Below, piece after piece: positions 1 through 5,386 of a DNA stretch of 9,733 nucleotides (position 1 is the stretch's first letter; each line of letters begins with the position of its first letter). The DNA comes from Actinomycetes bacterium (lineage in GTDB: Bacteria > Actinomycetota > Actinomycetes > S36-B12 > UBA10799): NCBI GenBank assembly GCA_029779995.1, contig JAKOZM010000385.1, positions 1 through 9,733 on the forward strand, in the 5' to 3' direction. Under the pieces are notes generated by a model. It was not told where the DNA came from and did no database searches. It saw only the letters and a program-made list of their open reading frames with translations. Made by a program: the position numbers and the translations under genes.

Positions 1-312
1 CGTCATCTGATCAGTGACCGTGAACACCCCCGACGAGGTGAACGTGGACACGATGTAGCCGTTGAGCACCGCATCCTTGATCGCTCTGATGGTGTAGTTC
101 GCACGCTCGGGAGTCGACTCATCCGGGGCCGAACCAAACCAGCCCGAGAAGATGCCGGTGATCAGGTTTTCCACCACCACCTGGAGTCCGGCGGTGATGC
201 CTTGGACGAGGGCCTCGCCGAACGCGCCGAGAATGGACAATGGACCGTAGCCGCCGGACCACCCGCCCACGTCCTCCTTGTCGGGGATGCCGGCGCCATC
301 GGGGGACGTCAC
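1..312 (-). CDS. Minor tail protein, N-terminal part (runs off the left edge)
   Basis: The first 104 residues of a gene that continues beyond the window. The start is GTG at 310-312, overlapping the upstream stop by 4 nt (GTGA). It is supported by an AGAGGAGG ribosome binding site (core 320-325) 7 nt upstream, the strongest reason for this start. The N-terminus is acidic and Gly-rich (KEDVGGWSGGYGPLSILGAF), followed by a hydrophobic, helix-prone stretch (GEALVQGITAGLQVVVENLI), then PERANYTIRAIKDAVLNGY and the beginning of a beta-rich part (TSSGVFTVTDQMT). This layout is typical of actinophage minor tail or receptor-binding proteins that follow the tail-hub genes. The call is by context and remembered pattern; the diagnostic C-terminal part is not visible. 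Confidence 0.72.
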   Translation of the reverse strand, partial: MTSPDGAGIPDKEDVGGWSGGYGPLSILGAFGEALVQGITAGLQVVVENLITGIFSGWFGSAPDESTPERANYTIRAIKDAVLNGYIVSTFTSSGVFTVTDQMT

Positions 313-623
313 GAGGTGGCCTCCTCTAGGTCATCGTGAGCTCGGATCTCGGGCTCGGGAGGGAACGCCGGCGGAGTGATGCCGTTGGCCACGAGCGACT
401 CCCGCAACATGCGGAGGCAACCGCGCGCCCAGATACGCCACTCCGAGAGGTGAGCCACCTCGTCGTCCAGGATGGCCTCCCGGCGTTCGGCTCGGCGGAG
501 CCGGCTCTGGAGCGTCGTAATGTTGTCGGCCGGCGCCCGCTTCCACGCGGTGATGGCGCCGGCTACGGCTGTCCCGAGGGAGACGACCAACGCCGCCATG
601 ATCCCCAGGGTGTCCGGACTCAT
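309..623 (-). CDS. Small single-pass membrane protein with coiled coil, 104 aa
   Basis: Third small membrane protein of the cassette. One N-terminal hydrophobic segment (about 5-27, LGIMAALVVSLGTAVAGAI) with almost no residues before it, then a predicted coiled coil (about 33-60, LQSRLRRAERREAILDDEV), a Trp/Arg-containing helix (EWRIWARGCLRML) and a Pro-rich acidic end (PPAFPPEPE). The likely topology is N-out with a cytoplasmic C-terminus, or the reverse. It may be a holin partner, an anti-holin or a membrane anchor for another lysis or tail component; no family was recognised. The ATG is part of an ATGA overlap with the upstream gene (620-623), and its stop is part of a GTGA overlap with the downstream gene (309-312), so it is probably translated by coupling on both sides. 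Confidence 0.78.
   Translation of the reverse strand: MSPDTLGIMAALVVSLGTAVAGAITAWKRAPADNITTLQSRLRRAERREAILDDEVAHLSEWRIWARGCLRMLRESLVANGITPPAFPPEPEIRAHDDLEEATS
320..325 (-). promoter_or_regulatory. Ribosome binding site deciding the GTG start of the left-edge minor tail gene
   Basis: CCTCCT on the plus strand reads AGGAGG (extended AGAGGAGG) on the mRNA, 7 nt before GTG 312. This site, together with the GTGA overlap, is why the GTG is taken as the start. Confidence 0.8.
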
Positions 624-1087
624 TCGTCTTCGTCCCCCGTTGCGCGTCGGCTCTGCGGGAGTGCGCAGAGCGTGTAGTCCTCGTCCTGGTGCGCCTGGAT
701 GAGGCCGAAGTGGACCGCCGCCACGAACAGGGACATGGTGCCAGTGACGATAGGCGTGGGCGGTTCGGAGAGCAACGCGCCGATGAGGATGGAGGCGCCG
801 TAGAAGCTCCACCCGAATATGGCCACGACATGCGCCCCGAGCACGAACCTCCGCGACGTCACCGCGCCGATCAACACCATACCCATGACCGTGAACAGGA
901 GCGGCCACACGGGCGCGAAACTCTCCACGGCCACTACCACCGAGACCTGGCCCGAGGGTAGTGGCGGCCTGGTCGCGCGAGCTTGCGAGCCGAAGTAGAC
1001 CAGGCCCATGATAATGGCCATCACTCCCGTGATGAGCGACGTCAATTGTAGGCCGGTGAACCGGACGACCTCGGGGATCCTTGCCAT
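620..1087 (-). CDS. Four-segment integral membrane protein, 155 aa
   Basis: Function not recognised. Four hydrophobic segments are visible: about 11-33 (LTSLITGVMAIIMGLVYFG), 57-77 (WPLLFTVMGMVLIGAV), 81-106 (VLGAHVVAIFGWSFYGASI) and 112-131 (IVTGTMSLFVAAVHFGLI). A short loop of about 23 residues separates the first two, and the C-terminus is hydrophilic and acidic (ATGDEDE). Location within the lysis cassette suggests a second holin, an anti-holin or a membrane-associated lysis regulator, but that is inference. The ATG at 1085-1087 starts 11 nt after the stop of the 103-aa gene. The ribosome binding site is weak; the frame is open upstream through the preceding gene, so the start is less certain than for its neighbours. 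The stop overlaps the next ATG (ATGA, 620-623). Confidence 0.75.
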   Translation of the reverse strand: MARIPEVVRFTGLQLTSLITGVMAIIMGLVYFGSQARATRPPLPSGQVSVVVAVESFAPVWPLLFTVMGMVLIGAVTSRRFVLGAHVVAIFGWSFYGASILIGALLSEPPTPIVTGTMSLFVAAVHFGLIQAHQDEDYTLCALPQSRRATGDEDE

Positions 1088-1098
1088 GGCGTAGAGGT

Positions 1099-1410
1099 CT
1101 ACCCGTCCAGCTTGAGCCGGTCGCGGCTCCACTTCTCCAGGGCCTTGGTCTCCCCGTTCTTGGTCCGGTACACGCCCAGGACGGTCCCGACGGCCAGGAC
1201 CGTGTACACGATCCCGGTGGCCTGTTCCGGAACGTCCAGGCCGTAGGAGGTGGCCGCCCAGATACCCGTAAGGGCGATACCCACGCCGGAGGTGACCGTG
1301 TTGGAGAATCGGGTGTACCACGGGAGGGCCTCCACTTGGTCGCGTACGACGTCGATAATGGCGTCCGGGTTGGGTCCCACGCCCGGGGGCGGGGTCATGT
1401 TGTCGGTCAT
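1099..1410 (-). CDS. Small membrane protein, probable holin, 103 aa
   Basis: Probable holin or holin-like protein that would permeabilise the host membrane so the endolysin can act. The evidence is position directly after the endolysin, size, and topology: a Pro-rich N-terminus (MTPPPGVGPNP), an amphipathic stretch, two hydrophobic segments (about 37-57, TSGVGIALTGIWAATSYG; about 63-81, ATGIVYTVLAVGTVLGVY) and a charged, Lys/Arg-rich C-terminal tail (KALEKWSRDRLK). This resembles the two-segment holins of actinophages. The frame is open much further upstream inside the endolysin gene, but the ATG at 1408-1410 is chosen: it has an AAGGGA ribosome binding sequence (1419-1424) 8 nt upstream and follows the endolysin stop by 4 nt. 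No family signature was recognised, so the holin call rests on context. Confidence 0.78.
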   Translation of the reverse strand: MTDNMTPPPGVGPNPDAIIDVVRDQVEALPWYTRFSNTVTSGVGIALTGIWAATSYGLDVPEQATGIVYTVLAVGTVLGVYRTKNGETKALEKWSRDRLKLDG

Positions 1411-1414
1411 CTGG

Positions 1415-2236
1415 TCATCCCTTCTTGACGAACGTGAGCGCGCGCTTGAGGAGCGTGGACATGACGCCGTCGATGAACTCGCGGCCGGGGTCGGTGTGCC
1501 CGCCGCCGCGCGCGCCGAAGTCCATATGTCCGACGACACCCGAGGCCTTGACCGGCCAGCCGGACCGGCCGCCGTCGCCCGCGTAGACCAGCGGAATGTT
1601 GTACTCCAGGTGAGCCGCCGCCAAGGCCTTGGCCATGCGGGTGATTGCGGCGTCCTCGGAGAGTCCGTCCCCGGAGTCGTCCACCGCGTCAAGCCACTGG
1701 CCGCGCGTCCACTCCGCGAACGAACCGGCGAAACACGCGTGAATCCCGATGTTGTTGGCGTCGGCCGCCGCCCAAGGTCCTTCATTGAGCGGGACGATGA
1801 CGATGGTGTCCCGGCCGTCCACGGCCAGGTTGTAGGCCACGGGGTTGGACCCGCCCGCCGAGTTGTTGCAGAACTTGGCCAGGTTCACCGCGGTGGACTT
1901 GGCCTGTTGGGTATGGAGAACGAAGTACGGCGTACGCTCTCGGGGTCCGTTGGAGTTGCCGATCCCCACCGAATTGGCGTTGTACCCGTGCATGGTCTGG
2001 GTGATCCCGTAATCGAACTTGGCCACGGTAGCGGTGCTCCCTGCTAGTCGGTCATAGAGTGCCGAGGCCTCGGAGAACCTCTGGTCATATCGCCCAGGAT
2101 ATGCGCTCCCCTGGACGGCCTGGGCGAACGAACCGGGGGAGCGCGTCGTGTCGTTGTAGTTGAGGGCCTTGAGCCGGGTGAAGAACAGGACCGCGGACTT
2201 GTACGGGTCCATGCAAGGGCACAATCGGCCCACCAC
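1415..2236 (-). CDS. Endolysin, C-terminal N-acetylmuramoyl-L-alanine amidase half
   Basis: Second half of the endolysin. From the Met at 2212 (MDPYKSAVLFF, 265 aa), the first 57 residues complete the lysozyme-like module (AQAVQGSAYPGRYDQRFSEA, compare AQAVQRSAFPDRYAANMGAA in the tape measure). After a short linker comes an Amidase_2/PGRP-type domain that cleaves the glycan-peptide bond. Likely zinc ligands are H100 (FVLHTQQ), H239 and D241 (GGGHTDPG). The DYGITQTMHGYNANSVGIGN linker is typical of lysin A proteins of phages of mycolate-bearing actinobacteria. There is no separate cell-wall-binding domain after the amidase. The frame is given from its first start codon (GTG 2236); neither GTG 2236 nor ATG 2212 has a convincing ribosome binding site, so it may normally be read as one chain with the N-terminal half. 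It ends 4 nt before the next gene. Confidence 0.87.
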   Translation of the reverse strand: MVGRLCPCMDPYKSAVLFFTRLKALNYNDTTRSPGSFAQAVQGSAYPGRYDQRFSEASALYDRLAGSTATVAKFDYGITQTMHGYNANSVGIGNSNGPRERTPYFVLHTQQAKSTAVNLAKFCNNSAGGSNPVAYNLAVDGRDTIVIVPLNEGPWAAADANNIGIHACFAGSFAEWTRGQWLDAVDDSGDGLSEDAAITRMAKALAAAHLEYNIPLVYAGDGGRSGWPVKASGVVGHMDFGARGGGHTDPGREFIDGVMSTLLKRALTFVKKG

Positions 2237-2478
2237 CAGGCCCCGTTGGTGCCCTTGCGGATCTGCTGCTGGAACGTGCCCACGGAGTACCCGTCCGACC
2301 CCACCGCGTCATGGGGGAGCTTGAGCGACTCGGGGACCTTGGAGTTGGCGTACATCTTGAGCGGATACCCGACCTCCACGATGTTGGTGGCCAGGCCGAT
2401 CTTGATTCCGCGGACCGAGATCCCGAGATCTCGGCCAGCTCGGATTGTCGCGCGCGCGTAGTCGTCGGAGGTGGGCAT
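2044..2478 (-). CDS. Endolysin, N-terminal lysozyme-like half (frame broken)
   Basis: First half of a modular endolysin that degrades peptidoglycan at lysis. Residues 15-81 form a lysozyme/lytic-transglycosylase-like segment with a candidate catalytic Glu (E35, in ATNIVEVG) and the SDGYSVGTFQQQ motif, closely matching the C-terminal segment of the tape measure protein. Homology ends at about residue 81-90 (NGAWWWADCAL). The frame then continues into unrelated Arg/Ser-rich residues to a stop at 2044, while the expected continuation (MDPYKSAVLFF) is in the -1 frame, about 2215 downwards. So only about 2215-2478 of this frame is genuine lysin sequence. The ATG at 2476-2478 has a TAGGA-type ribosome binding site on the stop codon of the upstream gene. 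A 1-nt deletion, an 8-nt insertion, or frameshifting would each reconcile the frames. Confidence 0.8.
   Translation of the reverse strand: MPTSDDYARATIRAGRDLGISVRGIKIGLATNIVEVGYPLKMYANSKVPESLKLPHDAVGSDGYSVGTFQQQIRKGTNGAWWWADCALAWTRTSPRSCSSPGSRPSTTTTRRAPPVRSPRPSRGAHILGDMTRGSPRPRHSMTD
2213..2258. repeat. Perfect 10-bp inverted repeat at the endolysin frame break
   Basis: The arms GCAAGGGCAC (2213-2222) and GTGCCCTTGC (2249-2258) are exact reverse complements separated by 26 nt. The left arm lies exactly where the endolysin reading frame switches, immediately before the codons for MDPYKSA on the minus strand. In the mRNA it would form a stem with a 26-nt loop. Removing eight bases of the left arm (2213-2220) would restore a single open frame through the endolysin. 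Confidence 0.85.
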
Positions 2479-2484
2479 GATGTC

Positions 2485-2925
2485 CTATCCGGCCTGGATC
2501 TCGGCCTGGGCCTTGAGTGCCTCGGCCGCTTGCATGAGTTCGGCCGGGGTGAGCTGGTGTTCCGCGGCCTTGGCCACCACCTCATTGACCGGGTTCCCCT
2601 CCGGGATCGGGAGGCGGAGGTCCTGCCAGATACCCGGACTTGTGAACGAACGGCCGCCCCGGATCGGGTCTATCCGCTGGACCTTGCGCGCGGTCTCGTC
2701 CAGCTTGAACCCGCAGAGCTGAGCATGGCGCGCCAAGTCCGACGGCGTGGTGGGGAGCGTGATGGTCCCAGGCCCCGCCGGCGCGAACACGAACCCGTCC
2801 GAGCCGGCCGCGTTGGGGACCCGTTGCCACTTGCGCGGTATGTCCCGGAATAGGTCCGCCCACGGGTGAGACGGGTCCTCGTCCGGGTTGTAGACGTCGG
2901 GATCGGGCTCCAGGTACTTACCCAT
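2485..2925 (-). CDS. L5 gp29-like conserved phage protein (Phage_gene29-like), 146 aa
   Basis: Conserved protein of unknown function, found in many actinophages directly after the second minor tail protein. The pattern fits the Phage_gene29 family: an N-terminal D/P-rich stretch with NPDEDPSHPWADLFRDIP, a central SDLARHAQLCGFKLD segment, a KVQRIDP segment and an SPGIWQDLRLP segment. The C-terminal 35 residues form a probable amphipathic, Ala/Glu-rich helix. No membrane segment or signal peptide. The ATG has an ideal ribosome binding site, AGGAGG at 2933-2938, 7 nt upstream, overlapping the TAG stop of the hub gene. Its own stop is 6 nt before the endolysin ATG. A tail-tip or assembly role is only suggested by location. 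Confidence 0.8.
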   Translation of the reverse strand: MGKYLEPDPDVYNPDEDPSHPWADLFRDIPRKWQRVPNAAGSDGFVFAPAGPGTITLPTTPSDLARHAQLCGFKLDETARKVQRIDPIRGGRSFTSPGIWQDLRLPIPEGNPVNEVVAKAAEHQLTPAELMQAAEALKAQAEIQAG

Positions 2926-2932
2926 GGGTTGG

Positions 2933-2938
2933 CCTCCT
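2933..2938 (-). promoter_or_regulatory. Ribosome binding site of the gp29-like gene, overlapping the hub gene stop
   Basis: CCTCCT on the plus strand reads AGGAGG on the mRNA, 7 nt before the ATG at 2925. It shares bases with the TAG stop of the hub gene (2937-2939), so ribosomes ending the hub protein sit on the next initiation site. Confidence 0.8.
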
Positions 2939-4553
2939 AGACCCCTACGCCCTGTTGCTGGAGCAACGAGAACAGTTGTTCTTTGTACCGCATGAGCTTA
3001 GCCGCCGGCTCCTCCTCGGCCTCGTCGTTGCCGATGGCAATGGTCCAGATCGGCGCGGTGGTCCGGTCCCAGGCGATTTGCAGCGAACGGACGTTATCGA
3101 CGTAGAGCTGGCCCGAGATCTCGAAGGCGATACGGTCCCCGAGGTCGAAGTGTTTACCGACACGCCAGGGCGCCCCGTCCTCGATCTCGGCCTTGTAGCT
3201 CGTGTAACCACGGTTGTCCCAGAACCCGGTCCGGAGGGCTTGGAGCGTGGAGAGCGTGAACCCGACGCCGGGACCCTGGACCCACGCCTCGGGATCGGCG
3301 TCCGGTCCCATCTGCTCCTTGAGCAGAGTATTCGAGATCCGGTGGAACGCCAGGATGACGTCCTCGATGAGGAAGTCGAACACGCCCAAGGCCAGGCCCG
3401 GGTTGCCGATGGCCGCGCCGAGGTAGCCCAGGGCCGCGTTGGCGGCCAGCTTGGCGGCCGAGTTGACCCATTGCGGGGACTTGCCGCCGGTCACCATGGC
3501 GTAGGCCATGGCCTTGTGAATCGTCATCTCCGTGGACGCGGTGCGGGAGTATTTGCCCTCGGGGAACACGACGAACGGGGCGGCCTGGGCCGTGCCGAAC
3601 CAGCCCGGGAGCTTGTAGTTCGCCAGATCCGGACGCGCGGCCAGGGTGATGATCTCGTGTATGTAGTCCTCGGCCGTCGTCCCCACGAGATTGAGGAGCC
3701 CGTCCACCATGGTCCCCGTCGGCCCCGAGTAGCCCGACTTGTCCAGACACTTGAACAGGCGGACCGAGTGGTCCGGAGGCGTCGGGATGAACGCGGACAT
3801 GGGCCACGGATCCCCGGGGAGCCAGCGGGTCACCGAGAGGTGAAACTGGCCGTCGGCCAGCGTGGGGCCTACGAGGTCGTGGAAGTTGGCGAACCGGGAC
3901 GAGAGCACGGTCCACCGGCTCGTGTCGGTTAGCGGGTTGATCGGGACGAAATGAGTCCACCAATCGGCCGCGTTCCAGCCGGCAACCCATGCCGCCGGGT
4001 TGAAAAAGTTGGCCGGGATCTCCCACAGTCCGAGGTTGATCCGGGCGTTGTTCGTGATCCCGTAAATGGTGACGCCCGAGCAACCCGGGCCGGCGTAGGG
4101 CATGGCCTTTGGGAACTGAAACTCGGCCGGCGTCGCCGGGTTGGCGTAGCACGTGATTTTCTTGGCGCGGTTGTAGTCGTGGAGGAAATGGACCCGGACC
4201 GCTGCCAGCTCGCCGGCGCGCGTCACGCGCTGGATATAGTCGGCCTTGCCGCCCCACCGCTTGTAGGTCGTCTCCACCGTGATATGCACGTCCTTGAGAC
4301 GCCGCTCGGGGTCCAGGAGCCACGCGGTCAGTAGGTGGGACGCGGGGATCGTGAACTCACCCTCGCCCGTATCGTTGAGGATCTCCTCAAACGAGGCGGC
4401 CAGCTCTCCCCGGAGGTAGCAAACCGGCTCCCATGCCTCATCACGAACGCATATCACCGGCCGCTTGAGCCGGTCCTCGCGGTCCGCGCGCTTGCGCGTC
4501 AGGATGATGTTACGAACGTCGTCCAGGCGGAGCTCGTCAATCGTCGCGGTCAT
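2937..4553 (-). CDS. Minor tail protein, tail hub/Gp37-like, 538 aa
   Basis: Probable baseplate hub protein at the tail tip, equivalent in position and size to the second minor tail protein after the tape measure in L5-like phages (gp28 type; family often named siphovirus ReqiPepy6 Gp37-like). The N-terminal 130 residues have the typical pattern of this family: a short basic start, then a segment with ASFEEILNDTGEGEFTIP leading to HLLTAWLLDPERR. A hydrophobic helix-rich stretch at about 365-405 (AANAALGYLGAAIGN, then FDFLIEDVILAF) is also typical of these hubs. The C-terminus (about 465-510) is beta-like, with DLGDRIAFE and a Trp-rich strand. It starts inside the stop of the upstream gene (ATGA). 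Its TAG stop overlaps the ribosome binding site of the next gene. Family assignment is from remembered sequence pattern and gene order. Confidence 0.87.
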   Translation of the reverse strand: MTATIDELRLDDVRNIILTRKRADREDRLKRPVICVRDEAWEPVCYLRGELAASFEEILNDTGEGEFTIPASHLLTAWLLDPERRLKDVHITVETTYKRWGGKADYIQRVTRAGELAAVRVHFLHDYNRAKKITCYANPATPAEFQFPKAMPYAGPGCSGVTIYGITNNARINLGLWEIPANFFNPAAWVAGWNAADWWTHFVPINPLTDTSRWTVLSSRFANFHDLVGPTLADGQFHLSVTRWLPGDPWPMSAFIPTPPDHSVRLFKCLDKSGYSGPTGTMVDGLLNLVGTTAEDYIHEIITLAARPDLANYKLPGWFGTAQAAPFVVFPEGKYSRTASTEMTIHKAMAYAMVTGGKSPQWVNSAAKLAANAALGYLGAAIGNPGLALGVFDFLIEDVILAFHRISNTLLKEQMGPDADPEAWVQGPGVGFTLSTLQALRTGFWDNRGYTSYKAEIEDGAPWRVGKHFDLGDRIAFEISGQLYVDNVRSLQIAWDRTTAPIWTIAIGNDEAEEEPAAKLMRYKEQLFSLLQQQGVGV

Positions 4554-5383
4554 CCCCAGGGCCTCCGGTAGAGCGGTTGAATGGTGGCCCGGATCGTGGT
4601 GGCTCCGCCGGCCTGGATCGGCGCCTGGACGACCCCGGTCCCCGGCGGGATCGGGTTCTGAAACATGAGGCCGGCCAGGAGCGCGACAACCTGGGAGTTG
4701 GCCATATCCTCTATGGTCACCTCCAGTTGATCGGTCACCACGAGGAACTCTCCGTTATCGGGGTCCATCGTGTTCGGGAGGGCTACCTGAGTGCCGTCGA
4801 TACCGTCGGGGAGGCGTATCCCCGGGACCGGATCACCGGCGAAATGGGGCCACGTCTCCAGGTCCCCCGGGTTGGCCAGCGTGATCGTGCCCACGCCCGG
4901 GCCGCCGGTCCACGAGGATCTCAGGAGAGGCCCACGCCAACCGGGGTCATAGGAGATCACGCTCATGTTCCAGTCCATCGTGTCCTCGGGCTCGTAGTCG
5001 AACGGGTCCTCGGGATACTTGGACAGGCGTACTGGTTGCCAGCGCGTGGTCCCCGTCGAGAGGGACTCCACGACGAGGGTCCCGTCCTCCTCGTCACTCC
5101 ACCCGGTCTCGGCGTTCCACCACCGGCTCTCCACCTCCTCCCACTCCTCCGGGGTCTCGGCCGAGGTGAATATCTTCATGCCGATACTGGAGGCGTCGGT
5201 CTTAGGCGGCCCGGGGATGGCGCCGCGCATGTAGGCCGGCGTGAGGGTGACCGGGACGCGGACCTGGTGATAGAACCCGGCCAAGCTCGTGAGGTAGACG
5301 CCCTCGGCGCCCATGTCCTCCCCGTGGAGGTGCCACACGTGGCCCCCGGGGGAGATGTAGCGGACGTTCCTACCGCGTGCCAT
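4550..5383 (-). CDS. Minor tail protein, distal-tail (Dit)-like position, 277 aa
   Basis: Probable structural protein at the tail tip, first gene downstream of the tape measure. This position in L5-like actinophages is held by a minor tail protein of similar size (L5 gp27 type) and in other siphoviruses by the distal tail protein Dit. The sequence looks like a soluble, beta-rich virion protein: many W, G, P and acidic residues, no signal peptide and no membrane segment. The ATG lies 3 nt after the tape measure stop, with an AGGTGAGG-like ribosome binding sequence just upstream, overlapping the end of that gene. Its stop overlaps the next ATG by 4 nt (ATGA, 4550-4553), so the two tail-tip proteins are probably translationally coupled. 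The role is inferred from position and general character rather than a diagnostic motif. Confidence 0.85.
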   Translation of the reverse strand: MARGRNVRYISPGGHVWHLHGEDMGAEGVYLTSLAGFYHQVRVPVTLTPAYMRGAIPGPPKTDASSIGMKIFTSAETPEEWEEVESRWWNAETGWSDEEDGTLVVESLSTGTTRWQPVRLSKYPEDPFDYEPEDTMDWNMSVISYDPGWRGPLLRSSWTGGPGVGTITLANPGDLETWPHFAGDPVPGIRLPDGIDGTQVALPNTMDPDNGEFLVVTDQLEVTIEDMANSQVVALLAGLMFQNPIPPGTGVVQAPIQAGGATTIRATIQPLYRRPWG

Positions 5384-5386
5384 GCC

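Noticed and set aside
1411..1785. Upstream extension of the 103-aa holin-candidate frame into the endolysin gene
   Set aside because: The extension translates to Arg/Ser/Thr-rich shadow sequence of the amidase gene; the ATG at 1410 has a good ribosome binding site and correct spacing.
2213..2236. Canonical programmed -1 frameshift in the endolysin
   Set aside because: No X-XXY-YYZ slippery heptamer is present in frame, and the inverted repeat is not positioned downstream of a slip site; kept only as a less likely explanation.
2955..3932. Plus-strand open frame (325 aa) opposite the hub gene
   Set aside because: Antisense shadow with biased Arg/Gly/Val/Glu composition and no domain; the minus-strand gene has the overlaps, ribosome binding sites and family pattern.
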